From Astragalus membranaceus (lineage: Eukaryota > Streptophyta > Magnoliopsida > Fabales > Fabaceae), in contig CM076850.1 in the NCBI GenBank assembly GCA_039519185.1, forward strand, positions 89,014,270 through 89,078,269: 64,000 bases of DNA. Direction: 5' to 3'. Both the position numbers and the translations under genes were made by a program. Under the pieces are notes generated by a model. The model did not search any database. It saw only the letters and a program-made list of their open reading frames with translations, and was not told where the DNA came from. Positions 1 to 11,483 of the stretch are shown here, in pieces (the first letter of the stretch is position 1; each line of letters starts with the position of its first letter).

Positions 1-193
1 GATGTGTCTTCTGTATAATTATCCTCTTCCTATTTATATACATAGGCCCTCGTCGGCCACTGTTTTTTTGTGAAGCAATGAGCCGGAATTTTAATCGATT
101 ACCTGGACCGATTATTCATTTATTTGTACACATTCTTGAATGTGTATAGTTATGATTATGATATGATTATGATTATGATTATGATATATGTGA

Positions 194-602
194 AGGCTTA
201 AATATATGTTCAGCCAATGCAAATATGGTCATAATCCATTTAATCTCCTGAAGAAAAAAAATTAATATGACCCTTATAAATATTAAGCGTTTGTGGTTAA
301 TCCCTCGGTTAATTTTCCATACAAAAATGCTGACGTGGCTAACAGTGACGACGTCAACATGACATCATCAGTGACGTCACTACCACGTGTCACCATCCTA
401 TTGGGCCTTAGTGCCACGTGGCACTGAATGTCACGTCAGCACCCCAAGTCACCATTGCCACGTGGCACTGACATGTGCCACGTGGCACTGTCATGGCAAG
501 GTGGGGCAATTGTTGTTACTAAAAAATTTAAGCAGTTTTGGGGAACAAGGGCTTAAATAGATTATGGTCATATTTGGAGAGGCCGAACATATATTTAAGC
601 CT
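194..602. mobile_element. Non-autonomous TIR element (MITE-like, about 409 bp)
   Basis: The two ends are inverted repeats of about 50 bp. The left end begins AGGCTTAAATATATGTTC and the right end is its near-perfect reverse complement, ending in ATATTTAAGCCT. Flanks ATATGTGA (186-193) and AAATGTGA (603-610) match at 7 of 8 bases and look like an 8-bp target duplication. No coding capacity is seen. The interior (about 330-495) is packed with CCACGTGGCAC and TGACGTCA-like palindromes, i.e. G-box and C-box type ACGT cores. Superfamily (hAT or Mutator) is uncertain. Confidence 0.72.
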
Positions 603-1489
603 AAATGTGAAATACAAAGTGTGACGCCCAAAACCGAGACTTTGGTTTTGAGACTTTGGTTTTGCCCATCTAATGTTGCCTGCATTCCGGCAACCCATGG
701 ATGGTTTCCCTCAGCGGTGGCCATTCAGAAATATCTCTGTCATTCGGTGCTTTGGGCCAGTGGGCCCGGCCTTACTGCAGCCCATCACATGTTGTTGCTG
801 TCCGTTTACGGGTAGCATAATAAAAGTAAGATTGTTGGTCCTAGTAACGAAATGAGTAAATGACAGCAAACCTTAAAAAAGGAGTAAAATGATACTACCA
901 CACAAAAACAATTTTCCTCGTAGTTTAATTTTTCATTTTAGTTAAATTTTCAATTCAATATTTAAATTCCTTTTATGCTATTCTCCGGTCACAAGATAAT
1001 AGAAAATAAAATAAAAAACAGAACGTCATCCACTTTTTGATCAATTAGAGTCTTGGTTTTCTAGGTCGGCAAGTCTTCATCAATATCTTCATGACTTCTT
1101 CATCCATACCTGAAGGCCGTAGCAGTGGCGGACCTACTTACGGGATTTACTTGAACCCTGAAAAAAAAAATATCTATTTATCTTTTATATAAAAACATTT
1201 TTATCCATTTATTTCTTATATAAATTTTTTTTGAACCCCTGAAAATTATAATTTTGTATTGGGACTTTTAATTTTACAACCAATTACACCTAAATATTTC
1301 ACACAAACACATCGGTAGGCAAATTATGAGCTGTATAATTTATTTATTTATTTAAAGTTATTTTTAATTATATTTTTAGCGATTAATGTTTTTAAAAATT
1401 TTAAACCACCTGATTCTGGAGTCCCGGTCCTCCACTGGGCTGCAACATCGACATCATTATCCTCTGGAGATATAAAGGAGTCAGGTTAT
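603..1489. other. Spacer without a recognisable gene
   Basis: Short open frames near 560-860 overlap on both strands and resemble no family I recognise. The rest is AT-rich sequence with stretches such as TTGAACCCCTGAA that look like decayed dispersed repeat. Nothing here can be supported as a gene. Confidence 0.5.
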
Positions 1490-1725
1490 AAAAATAACAA
1501 AGAACTATGAGCTTATTAAATGTAATAAACTTGAAATTTTATCCTGAATGTGCTCTTAGTATTAAATATTTTGTAGTCATTACGTGAGTTTTAGTAAACA
1601 TACATATCACGTTAAATAGAGGTATAAAAAGAATTTTAACAATTGATCCACATTGAAATGAGTGTGTTTCTTTTAAATAAGATCAAAAATTCATCAGAGT
1701 CTTTTTTATAATAGGAACTATCTAA
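1490..1725. repeat. Decayed copy of the MITE at 3068-3338
   Basis: The stretch around 1570-1650 (TAGTAAACATACATATCAC, then TTAAATAGAGGTATAAAA) closely parallels 3200-3250 in the better preserved element downstream. Both end with a TTTATAATAGGA block. Terminal repeats are too eroded to set exact ends. 1726-2654 holds AT-rich sequence in which I see no gene. Confidence 0.5.
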
Positions 1726-2654
1726 GCCACAATGAGGAACCGAGAAAAAAACACTTTCTAATCAATTAAACTCATGCAATCTTAATTGATTAAAACTCCT
1801 AGTGAATCGATTAGACTCCTCTTTTAACTGATTTAATTATCCTTTTCTTAACCAACAACACTTAGGTGAAACATGAATCTTCCTTGATGACGAGATCCTC
1901 ACCAAAACCTACCTTAAGAGGAATTCAACCCAAGATCAAACTTCTTTAGTGAAGACACAATGACTAAGTGTTTGAGAGTAAGACTCCAAGAATCTTAACA
2001 ATTAATATTATATTTTTACTAAAAAATTGATATTCATTCGTTCATTCAAATTGAGAGATTACATTGATGATAATACAAATTGAGCATTGCTAAAAACATA
2101 AAGGATGAATCTGCGAACAAATTCGCAGCACCCAAGTTAATAGCACAAAACGACAAAATTTCTACAAATGTGACACAACAAAAGTCACCGGAATACCCAT
2201 GCTTCTGAATCTGTAACTTTGAGGCCCTAATAATTGGTTGAATCTGAAATTAATCGAAGTTGATATGTCAATTTGAACTAAACAAACACCACAACAAAAT
2301 GGGAAATCAAACACGCCGCACAAAGCCGGCGAACAACAATAACGCCGAACTCAAACGACAAATCAAAAAAATATGAAATAAAAAGTAGATCTATGTGTTA
2401 ACCATTTATTTAGATAAAAAGACGGAAAATAAACAATATAGAGGGGTGGTTCTAGTTCTAGGCCAAAAAACTGACCTAAAACCACCCCCTTCTGGTGGGT
2501 GAGCAAGAAAATAGAGAAGTGTAGAGAGAAAATTGAGAGAAACGACTAGAGTTTGGAGAAAAATAGGTTACTTGCATTAACAATTAATAATTTTTAAAAC
2601 AAAAAATCTATTTATTTGATTGGTATATGTATAAAGAGCATGTTTGTTACTTAC

Positions 2655-2779
2655 TACTCTGTTATGGGAATATAAGCAAAAACTGATAAAAAAAATTGAT
2701 GTATTTGGTCCTAATTTAAGATCACATATATCAACTTTCGTTAACCAGTTTTTACTTATATTCTGTAACGGAGGGAGTA
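2655..2779. mobile_element. Stowaway-type MITE (125 bp)
   Basis: The right end reads CTGTAACGGAGGGAGTA, the reverse of the Stowaway terminus TACTCCCTCCGTTACAG. The left end TACTCTGTTATGGGAATATA is its diverged partner. The inverted arms extend through AAGCAAAAACTG and CAGTTTTTACTTATA. TA dinucleotides at both borders fit the mariner-type TA target site. The short open frame through it is a by-product. Confidence 0.8.
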
Positions 2780-3067
2780 TTATTTATCGGAAAAATCATC
2801 TTTATAGTAGTAGAGGCAGTTATTAAGTAGTTTTTTTGCTGGAAGTTACTAAGCTTTTAATGTTAATCAAAATCTACAATGACTTTTATGATTAAAAATT
2901 ACAAACACAAATGTAATAAGTGTGTTAGGTGAGAGAGATGATTAAAATTTCATTATGATAAATAAACACAAATCAACTGCTGCTTCACATATCAATGACC
3001 AAAAATAATCTCTATATTATTTTATTTAATAATCATTTTATTTTAGTCTTAACGACACAAAAAATCT

Positions 3068-3338
3068 TACTTTCTCTGGTCCCTAATATAAGAAGATTTT
3101 ACAAAAATCACAAAGACCAAGAATGTTATTAAATGTGATGTAATTTAAGCCTTATTTCAAATATATCCCTAGTATTAATTTATTATACCCACTATGTGAC
3201 TTTCTAGTAAACCTATATCTCACATTAAATAGTGGTATAAAAGAAATTTTAACAGTGCTTTGAAAAATGTATATTTGTCTTATAATTAGGACCAAACAAT
3301 GTACCAAAATGTTTCTTATAATAGGATCCGAGGGAGTA
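3068..3338. mobile_element. Stowaway-like MITE (about 271 bp)
   Basis: The right terminus, read in reverse, is TACTCCCTCGGATCCTATTA and the left is TACTTTCTCTGGTCCCTAAT. Both continue into ATAAGAA, giving imperfect inverted ends that start with TA. An older copy of the same family lies at about 1490-1725. No open frame of note. Confidence 0.62.
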
Positions 3339-3559
3339 TAAGGGAAAGGAAGGAAAGGAAATTAAATTGCCAATCCGTTACTTTTTAATTGCAAGTTTTT
3401 AAGAAGAAATTTATTTTTTATTAGTCATTTTGATAGTTTCAAATTACATTAATCCGTTACATTAATTACATTAATCCGTTACTTTTTTATTAGTCATTTT
3501 GATAGTCATTTCTCAATTATTTATTATAGAGGGAAATAAATATGATAAGTAATAAAATT

Positions 3560-3665
3560 AAGGGTCTAGGAAAGAGTGCAAGAGATATCGAAGGAGTGCA
3601 TCAAAAGAGTGCAAGAATGAAGTCTCGGGTTCAAACCCCGGAAACTAACATTCCCCCACCTCCAC
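3560..3665 (+). repeat. SINE-like fragment with a pol III B box
   Basis: The segment contains TCTCGGGTTCAAACCCCGG near 3623-3643, a good match to the tRNA/SINE B box (GGTTCRANNCC) flanked by short complementary arms. No clear A box and no TSD can be seen, so this is probably a truncated tRNA-derived SINE. The rest of 3339-4200 is AT-rich spacer. Confidence 0.4.
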
Positions 3666-4424
3666 TAACATTCCTTATAAAAAAAGGGTCTAGGAAAGAG
3701 AGTTATAATTTTAATCAAAATTATAACTCAAAAGTACTATATCTAACTTACTTGAGTTTAAATCCTCAAAAGTACTCGTGAGACAAGTTATGAGAGAAAG
3801 TGACACATATAATATAATATAATATATAAAATAGCAAGTGCTAAATAGTATAATACGAATAGTACGAAAAGCATTGATGTAAACAACATCCTTGAGGCTA
3901 GCTTTTAACGTATTTTGACTTTTCTTTTTCGTACTATAACCATTATTGAATAATAAATGCAATAAATGTTATTATCTTTTTCATATTATGAATCATTTAT
4001 TATTATATCGTAAGTGTCATTCTCTCGTAAGTCATTACTTGTCCCGGAAGTACTTTTGAGATGCAACCTCAACTTTTTTTTCCTATTAAAAATAGTCAAA
4101 AATTAAATACAAAGCAATAAACCATAACAAGAGGTAAAAATATTTAATGATGAGAGTTGAATGCTAGTTTACTTGAAGCAACGGCATCTAGAGTGAAGAC
4201 ACAATCCACACGCGCGCCCACTCAGTAACAAAGAAAAACAAACGGAGCAAAAAACCCAAATGTTTCCGACAAAGCTCGATCTGAGTGTGGTCTCATGTTC
4301 TATAGAGTCTGTCTGAGTATGTTTGATTTCGACACTCTGAACTAAAACTAAACAAGAGTGTTCAGTGTTATTACTTCTACTACTACTTTATTCACAGTTA
4401 TTTATACTTGGAAGAAAAAAAAAC

Positions 4425-7400
4425 ATGAATAGCAGTGGTGGCAGTAGCGGAGGGATGATGATGAGTTATAGCAGGTCACCTTTCACTGTCTCTCAGTGGC
4501 AGGAACTTGAACATCAAGCTTTGATCTTTAAGTATATGGTTGCTGGTATTCCCGTTCCACCTGATCTTGTTCTTCCTATTCAGAAAAGCTTCGATTCTGT
4601 TCCTCACACTTTTTTTCACCATCCTACTCGTAAGTTCTCAAATCCATGTTCAAAGTTTTCTTTCTCTGTTTCTATTTATTTGGAAATCGTTTTGGTAATT
4701 TTTCCCTAGAAGTATTATATTAAAAAAAGAGGATTTTGGTTTTTGTTTTTTTTTCTCACTTAAAAGCTTTATCCTTTAATTGATATTCCTTTAACTATTC
4801 CTTTAATTTGATGAATGAATGTCTGTAACCAAGAGTAAAGATGCCATTTATGTGGAAGTAACAGCAATGCTTTTTTCTTTTAACCCTAATTAGTGTATTT
4901 GGATAATTTGATATAATGTAGCCCTTTGTTCCTGAAACACCTAAAGAACTTATATAACTATGATTAAAGCTTGTTTGATGGGTTATGTTACCTAAGAAGG
5001 TGGGCAAATGAATTGTTTTCCTCCTTCATTTTACTTTATGCAATGAAACATGCAATCTTAGGGTTTTTGTTACAGATGTTAGTGGTTAATTAGTTAGAGG
5101 AGTAGAGATGTTAGTTTTCCGGGATTCGAATCCCGGATCTCCTCCTGTTGCTATCCTAGTAATACATTTGCCATCATGGATTTGTAATTGCTGATTGCTT
5201 TGCTTTCCTTACTTATAGCTATACATGAATCTTACTAGTACAATATTGCATATTGAGTTATGGATTTTTTTTCAACTGTAGCTACCTATAGTTCAATTTT
5301 GTCTTTATTGCTGTCAAATAAATATGTCTGTTATTGGTTATGGTCTAGGTTATGTCTGGAATGTTGGTGATAAAGTAGCTATACATAACTAACTTTACAT
5401 GTAAATTTATAGTGAGTTATTGTTCCTTCTATGGGAAGAAGGTGGACCCGGAGCCAGGACGATGTAGAAGGACGGATGGAAAAAAATGGAGGTGCTCTAA
5501 AGAAGCATACCCTGACTCCAAATACTGTGAGCGCCACATGCACCGTGGCCGCAACCGTTCAAGAAAGCCTGTGGAATCACAAACTATGGCACAGTCGTCA
5601 TCTACTGTGACATCACTGACTGTTACTGGTGGCAGCAGTAGAGCTGGAAACTTCCAGAACCTTCCAACAAGTGCCTTTGGAAGTCTCCAAGGTTCTGGTT
5701 CGGGAACCGACCGTGCTGATTATCATCTAGATACCATTCCCTATGGGATTCCAAGTAAAGAATACAGGTATAGAAATCCTTTTTAGATCTCACACTAGTT
5801 GATTATATAGATGATAACATTGCTATCATGCAGATGAAGTTCCATTATATAGATGATAACATGCTTTTAACATGGATTTATAATTTGCGGTGGAGATCCA
5901 CAAGCATCATAACCTATGAAGCACTGACACAGACACCAGACACAGACACGCATACACTGGTTTTAATTTGAAAATTTTAAGTAATTGAAGTGTCGGTGTC
6001 GGACACCAGACACGTCTTCAACCAGAAGTGTCAGTGCTGCAGTGATTAGAACTAGTTGTTAGAATATATTCATTGCAAAAGCATCTACATCTTTGTGTAA
6101 ATTATCAGAAGAAAGACTAGAGCTGTTAACTACTTTGTTTTAGCTTCTGCTTTTGTTTGTTTGTTTTCAATGTTCCCGAGCTGTTATTCTGTTTGTGTGG
6201 TTGCTGTTTTTATTCTCTTTATTAGTGTTGGGAAATGCTCTGACATGTTGGCTAGGTGGTTGAATCAGCAGACCTTTTATGAATCAATGTTGTCTCCAAA
6301 CCACCATTTCTTGTTGGGTACTTGGACAAACTTATGAGGGAGAAAGATGGTCCTTTAATTCTATTATGTTTTTCTTTTACTTGCATTCATTTATCCCTAA
6401 AATATGTGGTCTATCGTGAAATTTTTTGTGTTGAACATGAGAAACATTTTAGCATGCTACTATGTGGTCCTGTTGCTAGTCTGTCCCATCGGTCACATGG
6501 GGGATAATGAGAAAGGTAGGTACACTGATTCAATATCTTCTAATGGCAGACAGAATGCATTTTCTATAGTGCTTATAAACAAAAGGGTATCTGGTACTTT
6601 CTCTTCATGCACTAAGCACTATCAAATTTAGTGAAAAATTTGTTCTTTTCAACACATCATATCACATTGTTCTCTGAAATTATAAGTTGCAGATTATAAG
6701 AAAAAATATTTCTATTCGTCTTAAAATTTATATGACATCAATTAAATATCAAATTGTCAATGTTATGCTGATGGGTCTGTGGGAAAAAAGAAAAAGCTTG
6801 GAATTGATTTAGTTTTTTTATTATGGTTTTGGATCCTGTGCGGTCGCCATCTTGGCCAGTCATGTATTCAGAGAATCCTGGCCGTCCAATCTTGGTCGGA
6901 CGGTCGAGATTTTAACTGTGTTTTATATCTGTTTTTTAAGTTAAAAATCTAGACCGTCTGATCATGATTTGGCGGTCCAAATCTGCTGAATGCACGACTG
7001 CACAAAGTTGGCTACTGCACTATCGAAATCCTTTTTTTATACTATATACGACTCGGCCATTATCGTTATTCCTCATCCCTTGAACTGTGAATAACTTTAC
7101 TTGAACAAAACAGGTATCTTCAAGGACTTAAATCTGAGAGTGGAGAACATAGCTTCTTCTCTGAAGCATCGGGAGGAAGCAACAAAGGTCTTCAAATGGA
7201 ATCACAGCTAGAAACCACATGGCCTTTAATGTCAACAAGAGTTTCCTCTTATTCTGCATCAAAGTCAAGTAATAACTCCATGTTACAAAGTGAGTATCCT
7301 CAACATTCATTTTTATCCAGTGAATATGCATCAGGAGAAGCTGTGAAAGAAGAGGGTCAACCTCTTCGGCCGTTTTTCAATGAATGGCCTAAAAGTAGAG

Positions 7401-7766
7401 AATCATGGTCTGGTCTAGAAGATGAGAGATCTAACCAAACAGCTTTCTCCACAACTCAACTTTCCATTTCCATTCCTATGTCATCTTCTGACTTCTCCGC
7501 TACGAGCTCTCAGTCTCCACATGGTGAGATCTTAAGTTTGATGAAGTTTTAGCCTCTGTAGCACCGACACTTCAGGTTGAAGACGTGTCTAGTATCCGAC
7601 ACTGACATTGACACTTCAATTACTATTTTCAAATTAAAACCGGTGTCTACGTGTCAGTGTCGTGTCGAGTCGAGTGTCTGTGTTTGTGTCGGTGCGTCAT
7701 AGGTTTTAGCTTCTATCCTTCAATTAATAAGCTGAATTCTGTAATTATTGTCTTGCAGATAACTAA
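4425..7766 (+). CDS. GRF: Growth-regulating factor (GRF) transcription factor, 4 exons, 325 aa
   Basis: CDS joins 4425-4629, 5413-5767, 7114-7523 and 7759-7766; it totals 978 nt, all introns are GT-AG, and phases are consistent. Exon 1 encodes the QLQ domain (SPFTVSQWQELEHQALIFKY, then PVPPDL), which in this family binds GIF coactivators. Exon 2 encodes the WRC domain (DPEPGRCRRTDGKKWRC, then a CX10CX2H-type zinc site) with basic nuclear-localisation residues and DNA binding. The C-terminal half is Ser-rich with a TQLSISIPM motif, and the protein ends SPHDN; the last exon contributes only the end of D, then N and stop. The start at 4425 is preferred over the in-frame start at 4365 because the upstream codons are a Leu-rich run unlike GRFs. 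GRFs promote leaf and organ cell proliferation; control by miR396 is expected (see 5556-5576). Polyadenylation signal AATAAA at 7974. The member number is not assigned. Confidence 0.95.
5088..5150 (+). repeat. SINE-like insertion in GRF intron 1
   Basis: TTCCGGGATTCGAATCCCGG around 5117-5136 is a B-box-like core inside a short perfect palindrome, followed by ATCTCCTCCTG. It resembles the end of a tRNA-derived SINE. No A box is evident. It does not disturb the flanking splice sites. Confidence 0.35.
5556..5576 (+). promoter_or_regulatory. miR396 target site in GRF exon 2
   Basis: The site runs from CGTTCAAGAAAG to CCTGTGGAA and encodes the RSRKPVE stretch at the end of the WRC domain. It matches the canonical plant GRF site for miR396, including the extra C that bulges out of the duplex opposite the GC-CTGTGG segment. 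In known GRFs this site drives transcript cleavage and restricts expression to young tissue. Confidence 0.92.
5921..6037. mobile_element. Short TIR MITE in GRF intron 2
   Basis: The borders are GCACTGACAC and GTGTCAGTGC, an exact inverted pair, with an interior of AGTGTCGGTGTCGGACACC-type repeats and a GTTTTAATTTGAAAAT core. A second copy in opposite orientation is in intron 3 (7561-7695). Confidence 0.65.
6831..7031. mobile_element. TIR MITE of about 201 bp in GRF intron 2
   Basis: The left arm begins GGATCCTGTGCGGTCGCC. The right arm, read in reverse, begins GGATTTCGATAGTGCAGTAG. The two arms align over roughly 55 bp (shared CAGTC, ATTCAG and CCGCC/CCGTC blocks). It ends about 80 bp upstream of exon 3. 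No coding content. Confidence 0.55.
7561..7695. mobile_element. Second copy of the GCAC(C/T)GACAC MITE, in GRF intron 3
   Basis: The borders are GCACCGACAC and GTGTCGGTGC. Read in reverse, the interior matches the 5921-6037 copy (GGTTTTAATTTGAAAAT, then GACACGTCTTCAACC). It makes up over half of the 235-bp intron separating the main coding exon from the 8-nt final exon. Confidence 0.68.
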
Positions 7767-7799
7767 GAGCAGTGGTTCAAGATTTTCAATGCAATGTTA

Positions 7800-8379
7800 T
7801 GAAAGGACCAAACTAGTATTGGAGATGTTCTTGTATTTTCTTTCATTCAAGTTGAGCTGTGTACAACTTTATGTAACATACCTGTTTGTTATAAGCAAGA
7901 CCAACCCGGGATATTCTTGGTTTTGTATCTAATGATCAAACATAAATATTTCGTTCTGAATTAATATATGCTGAATAAAGTTTGTTCTTGAATATTTAAT
8001 GCATCCAATTGAGGTTTGATTTTTTATGGCGAAGCCCTAGAAGTTGTTGAATGGGAAAAGGCAACATCTGTTTGCAATAAAAGTTTGCTGTTAAGTGCTT
8101 CGGTGGTTTTGATCATGGTTCTAAATTGTGATCCACAACCGCAATTGCAGCCAAAATCATAACAGTTTTAGAGGTGTCTGCAACCGCAATTGTGCTGCAT
8201 CGACCGCATTTTGCCATAATATCAAGGTTCGTAGTATGAAAGCAATCGCAACCACAAGAAGACACTATTTTTCACAATTATCTTTTCTAAGAAGAGTAAA
8301 TTGACAAGTAGTTTATTCACGGTTTTCCATCCCTGAACACTCTTCTCCAAGTTTCAGAAATCAGCTCATGATACCAATT
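7800..8379. other. GRF 3' flank and spacer with dispersed-repeat traces
   Basis: The GRF transcript probably ends near 7980-8010, after AATAAA. From about 8110 to 8265 there is a run of CCGCAATTGCAGCC and CAACCGCAATTGTG units on both strands that looks like a decayed short transposon. No gene is seen. Confidence 0.4.
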
Positions 8380-8541
8380 TGTTGGAGGAACAAAAGTGTT
8401 TCTAAAAGACAACTCAAATTTGCTTGTTGCAAAATGTCAAGTACATAGGAGTAGTTATAGCCTTATAGGTGCAAATAGAGAACACTAGACTCATTGCTAG
8501 AATCTTCCCTAGTTAAAACTCATTGTTAGATATTTCTAACA
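8380..8541 (-). mobile_element. Small LTR with primer-binding site (TRIM-like Copia relic)
   Basis: On the minus strand a 162-bp unit begins TGTTAGAAATATCTAACA and ends CTCCAACA. It is followed directly by AATTGGTATCATGAGC, the usual Copia primer-binding site complementary to initiator tRNA-Met. Only one LTR and a short internal piece (down to about 8330) remain. The small size fits a TRIM. The segment 8542-9520 has no recognisable gene. Confidence 0.5.
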
Positions 8542-9529
8542 CAATTCTATATTTAAAGCACTTCTAGATTTTCACGTTAATTCTAAGTGATTCTAGATAA
8601 AACAAAGGTATCTCCAAATATAAATGGGGACTAGCTATAATCAAGTCAAGCAAGTTTTTCATATATGGGTCATGTACAAGTTGAATGTGTGGGGTAAAGT
8701 TAAGAAACCAAGGTGATAAATATGTGAACCATTATCATAAATAGTAGCTAAAAAGTTTACTAATATTGATTGATTTCATAGAAAATTTATTTAATTTTTA
8801 TATATTAAGAATTGATAAATTAAAATTTGCAATTTAAACATTACCTGAGATCTTATTTGTAAATAATCTTAAATGTAGACAATGTTCGTGTTCATGTTCA
8901 TTAAACAAGTAGTCGATAATGTTCTCCATGTAGGAAAAGACCTTCATGGTGCAACACTTACCTTATAATTAAAGAACACTCTAATGATAAAGCACAAACT
9001 AGTGTCTTAACTCGTGCGTTGGCTTATCGAAAAAAGAAAAAAAACTTGTGCGTTGCACGGGGTAAAGGCTCTAGTAAATACAGAACTGTGGAAATAGGAG
9101 AATTTATTGACTACGTTCCAATATGAAAAAGTCTTGTTTAAATATAAAAAAGACAATTGTGAGTTTAAGAGCTGAATTAAAGTGTATAGACATAATCCAC
9201 ACAAATCGTTCCATACACATAATCTATAGTCATAGTCTTAAGTAGAAGGTTAAAAGACATAAGATGCATAATCCACAGATAGCATGATTATGGTTTCCTT
9301 GATGTTCATGTTGGTTAGGAGGAAAAATTGTTGAACCTTGAAGGAGGAAAAACTCCATTATTGCAGCATAAATATTGTAGTATTGTATGAGTGAAGATAA
9401 AAGTAACTATATCTTGTAGAAGTATCTAACAATGTAAACTATAGTTAGAAATATCATTTTTAATTAACAAACACATTAAAGTTGAACATCTATAGATAAT
9501 AAGAAGAAAAAGTCTAAAAAACTTTGAGT

Positions 9530-10200
9530 ATTTGAACGGTTATTTTTTTTTCCGAACGTTAAATTAGCCCAAAACACACTGTTTAGCATCGCACTTTACG
9601 TATTTTGTTATGAAACTATTTTTTTCACCAAACCAGCTATTGAGAAACAGACTTTACATATCTGAACAAGTAAAAAAAAATTCTGAACGTTAAAATAACC
9701 CAAAACACACAGTCTAGCGTCGTACTTTACGTATTTTGGCACAAAATTATTTTTTGGTTTGACCAATACAGTTATTGAGAAACGAACTCCGTGTATTTAT
9801 ACAATCTAAATTTTTTTCTGAAACCTAAGACACCCGAAAACACACTACTTAGCGTCACACTTTACAAATTTTGGCACGAAATAAATTTTTTGTTTGACCA
9901 AACAAAATATCGAGAAACGAACTCCGTGTATTTGTACACCTAATTTTTTTAATCATAAAGCACCCCAAAACACACGGTTTAGTGTCACACTTTACATAAA
10001 TTGTTTACAAAATTAATTTTTTTAACAAAATTGGTTATCAAGGAACGAACTTCACATATTTGAACAATGATTTTTTTTTAACCCTAAAGTAACCCAAAAC
10101 ACACTGTCTAGCGTCACACTTTACGTAATTTATTACAAAATTAATTTTTATTTTCACTAATCCGATTATGGAGAAAAAAAGTTCACATATTTGAACCATT
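9530..10200. repeat. Tandem array, about five units of 129-134 bp
   Basis: The core CCCAAAACACAC...TAGCGTCACACTTTACG recurs with starts near 9568, 9699, 9833, 9964 and 10093. A second core, ATTGAGAAACGAACT...GTATTTG, keeps the same phase. Units are clearly diverged from each other, so the array is old. No open frame runs through it. Confidence 0.8.
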
Positions 10201-10246
10201 AAAATTTTTAATGGACCTTATTAAAATACCTAAAATATAAAAATAT

Positions 10247-10525
10247 GAAGGAAAAAAAAGAGAGGGAAGAAAAAGGAAAAAAAAAAGAGGGAAGGGGGAG
10301 TGTGGGGAAGGGGAGGGGAAATTGGCTTTAAAAGGTGGGGGAAGGACCAGAAGGAGACTACCATAAGATTTAAATATAAAGATATGTGTTGTTAGTGCAG
10401 TTCGAATCCGCAATACTCCACTTTCCCTCCCCACATTTCACTCAAACCATTTGTACTAAGGACAAAAAATCAATTTGTAATTAGGTTTCTCAAATTTTAA
10501 ATAAGACTTAAACATATTTTTCCTC

Positions 10526-10584
<59 letters not shown>
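10247..10584. repeat. Polypurine tract and (TA)n microsatellite
   Basis: 10247-10322 is almost all A and G on the plus strand. 10530-10584 is an uninterrupted AT dinucleotide run of about 55 bp. Low-complexity open frames here are artefacts. Confidence 0.85.
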
Positions 10585-10588
<4 letters not shown>

Positions 10589-11039
10589 GTGTCATTTCTA
10601 CAAAAGTGATTTTGATTTCTGAATTTGTAATTTCCTCAATTTTTTCTATCGAATATTCTTTTTTTTTGCTTTTTATAATTATAATAAATATATTTTTGGA
10701 AATAGTCATTATATAATCATATTTCACAAGTAGCAAAACCAAAAATGGTCTCTACTTGGACTACAACTAGAACAAACATGAAAAATGTAATAGGTCCTAA
10801 AACAAAACAATAGTAAACAAAAAATTCTATATTGTAAAGAAGAAAAACAAAAAAAGAAGTGCCCCAACGCGCCTACTGCAGGAAGGCTCATACTTCCTAC
10901 AACCCCTACTCACTGGACACCCCCAACCTATCAATATCCTCAAAATATCCCTAACCTAAATCCCCTTTTCTCACACTCTCCTTCTCACACACCCCCCTTC
11001 AAACCAACCACCGTACCCTCACTCTCTCATTCTCCTCCT

Positions 11040-11175
11040 ACGCCTCTCTCACTCACTCTCATTCGCCTCTCTCTCTCTCTCTCTCTCTCACTCACTCACT
11101 CACTCACTCACTCTCATTCGCCTATCTCTCTCTGTCTCTCTCTCTCTCTCACACACACACACACTCACTCACTTA
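11040..11175 (+). repeat. CT/CA-rich leader microsatellites of PMD-MULE-A
   Basis: Alternating (CT)n, (ACTC)n and (CA)n tracts occupy the presumed 5' untranslated leader of the PMD gene. They end at CTTACAG|GTATGTC (about 11,170-11,186), a likely first splice donor region. Equivalent C-rich leaders precede the PMD start in the other two copies. Confidence 0.6.
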
Positions 11176-11483
11176 CAGGTATGTCTCTCATTTCTCCTTC
11201 CTTTCTGCGATTGAGTTTTTTTTCTTCTGGATCTTAGCTTGGTTTACCGAACCTGTAAAAAAATTTGAAAAAAAACTGAGTCCGAAGGTATATCACCGAA
11301 TTGGTCCGACATCAAACCATCGTACTTGTTTTACAGAATTTCATGCAATACACGGTCCAACAATATAGTACTGAACCTGTACTACGCTATACTGTCGCAC
11401 CAAACTTGTTTTTCCCTGTTGCTCCAAACTGCTGATTTAATGTTTTTTTTAATTTTAATATATGTTTAACGGTTGTTTTAGGG

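Noticed and set aside
5117..5136. Possible tRNA gene in GRF intron 1 because of the B-box-like palindrome
   Set aside because: No A box at the right distance and no cloverleaf; treated as a SINE remnant.
10497..10742. Minus-strand frame with a long Tyr-Ile repeat
   Set aside because: It is a translation of the (TA)n microsatellite.
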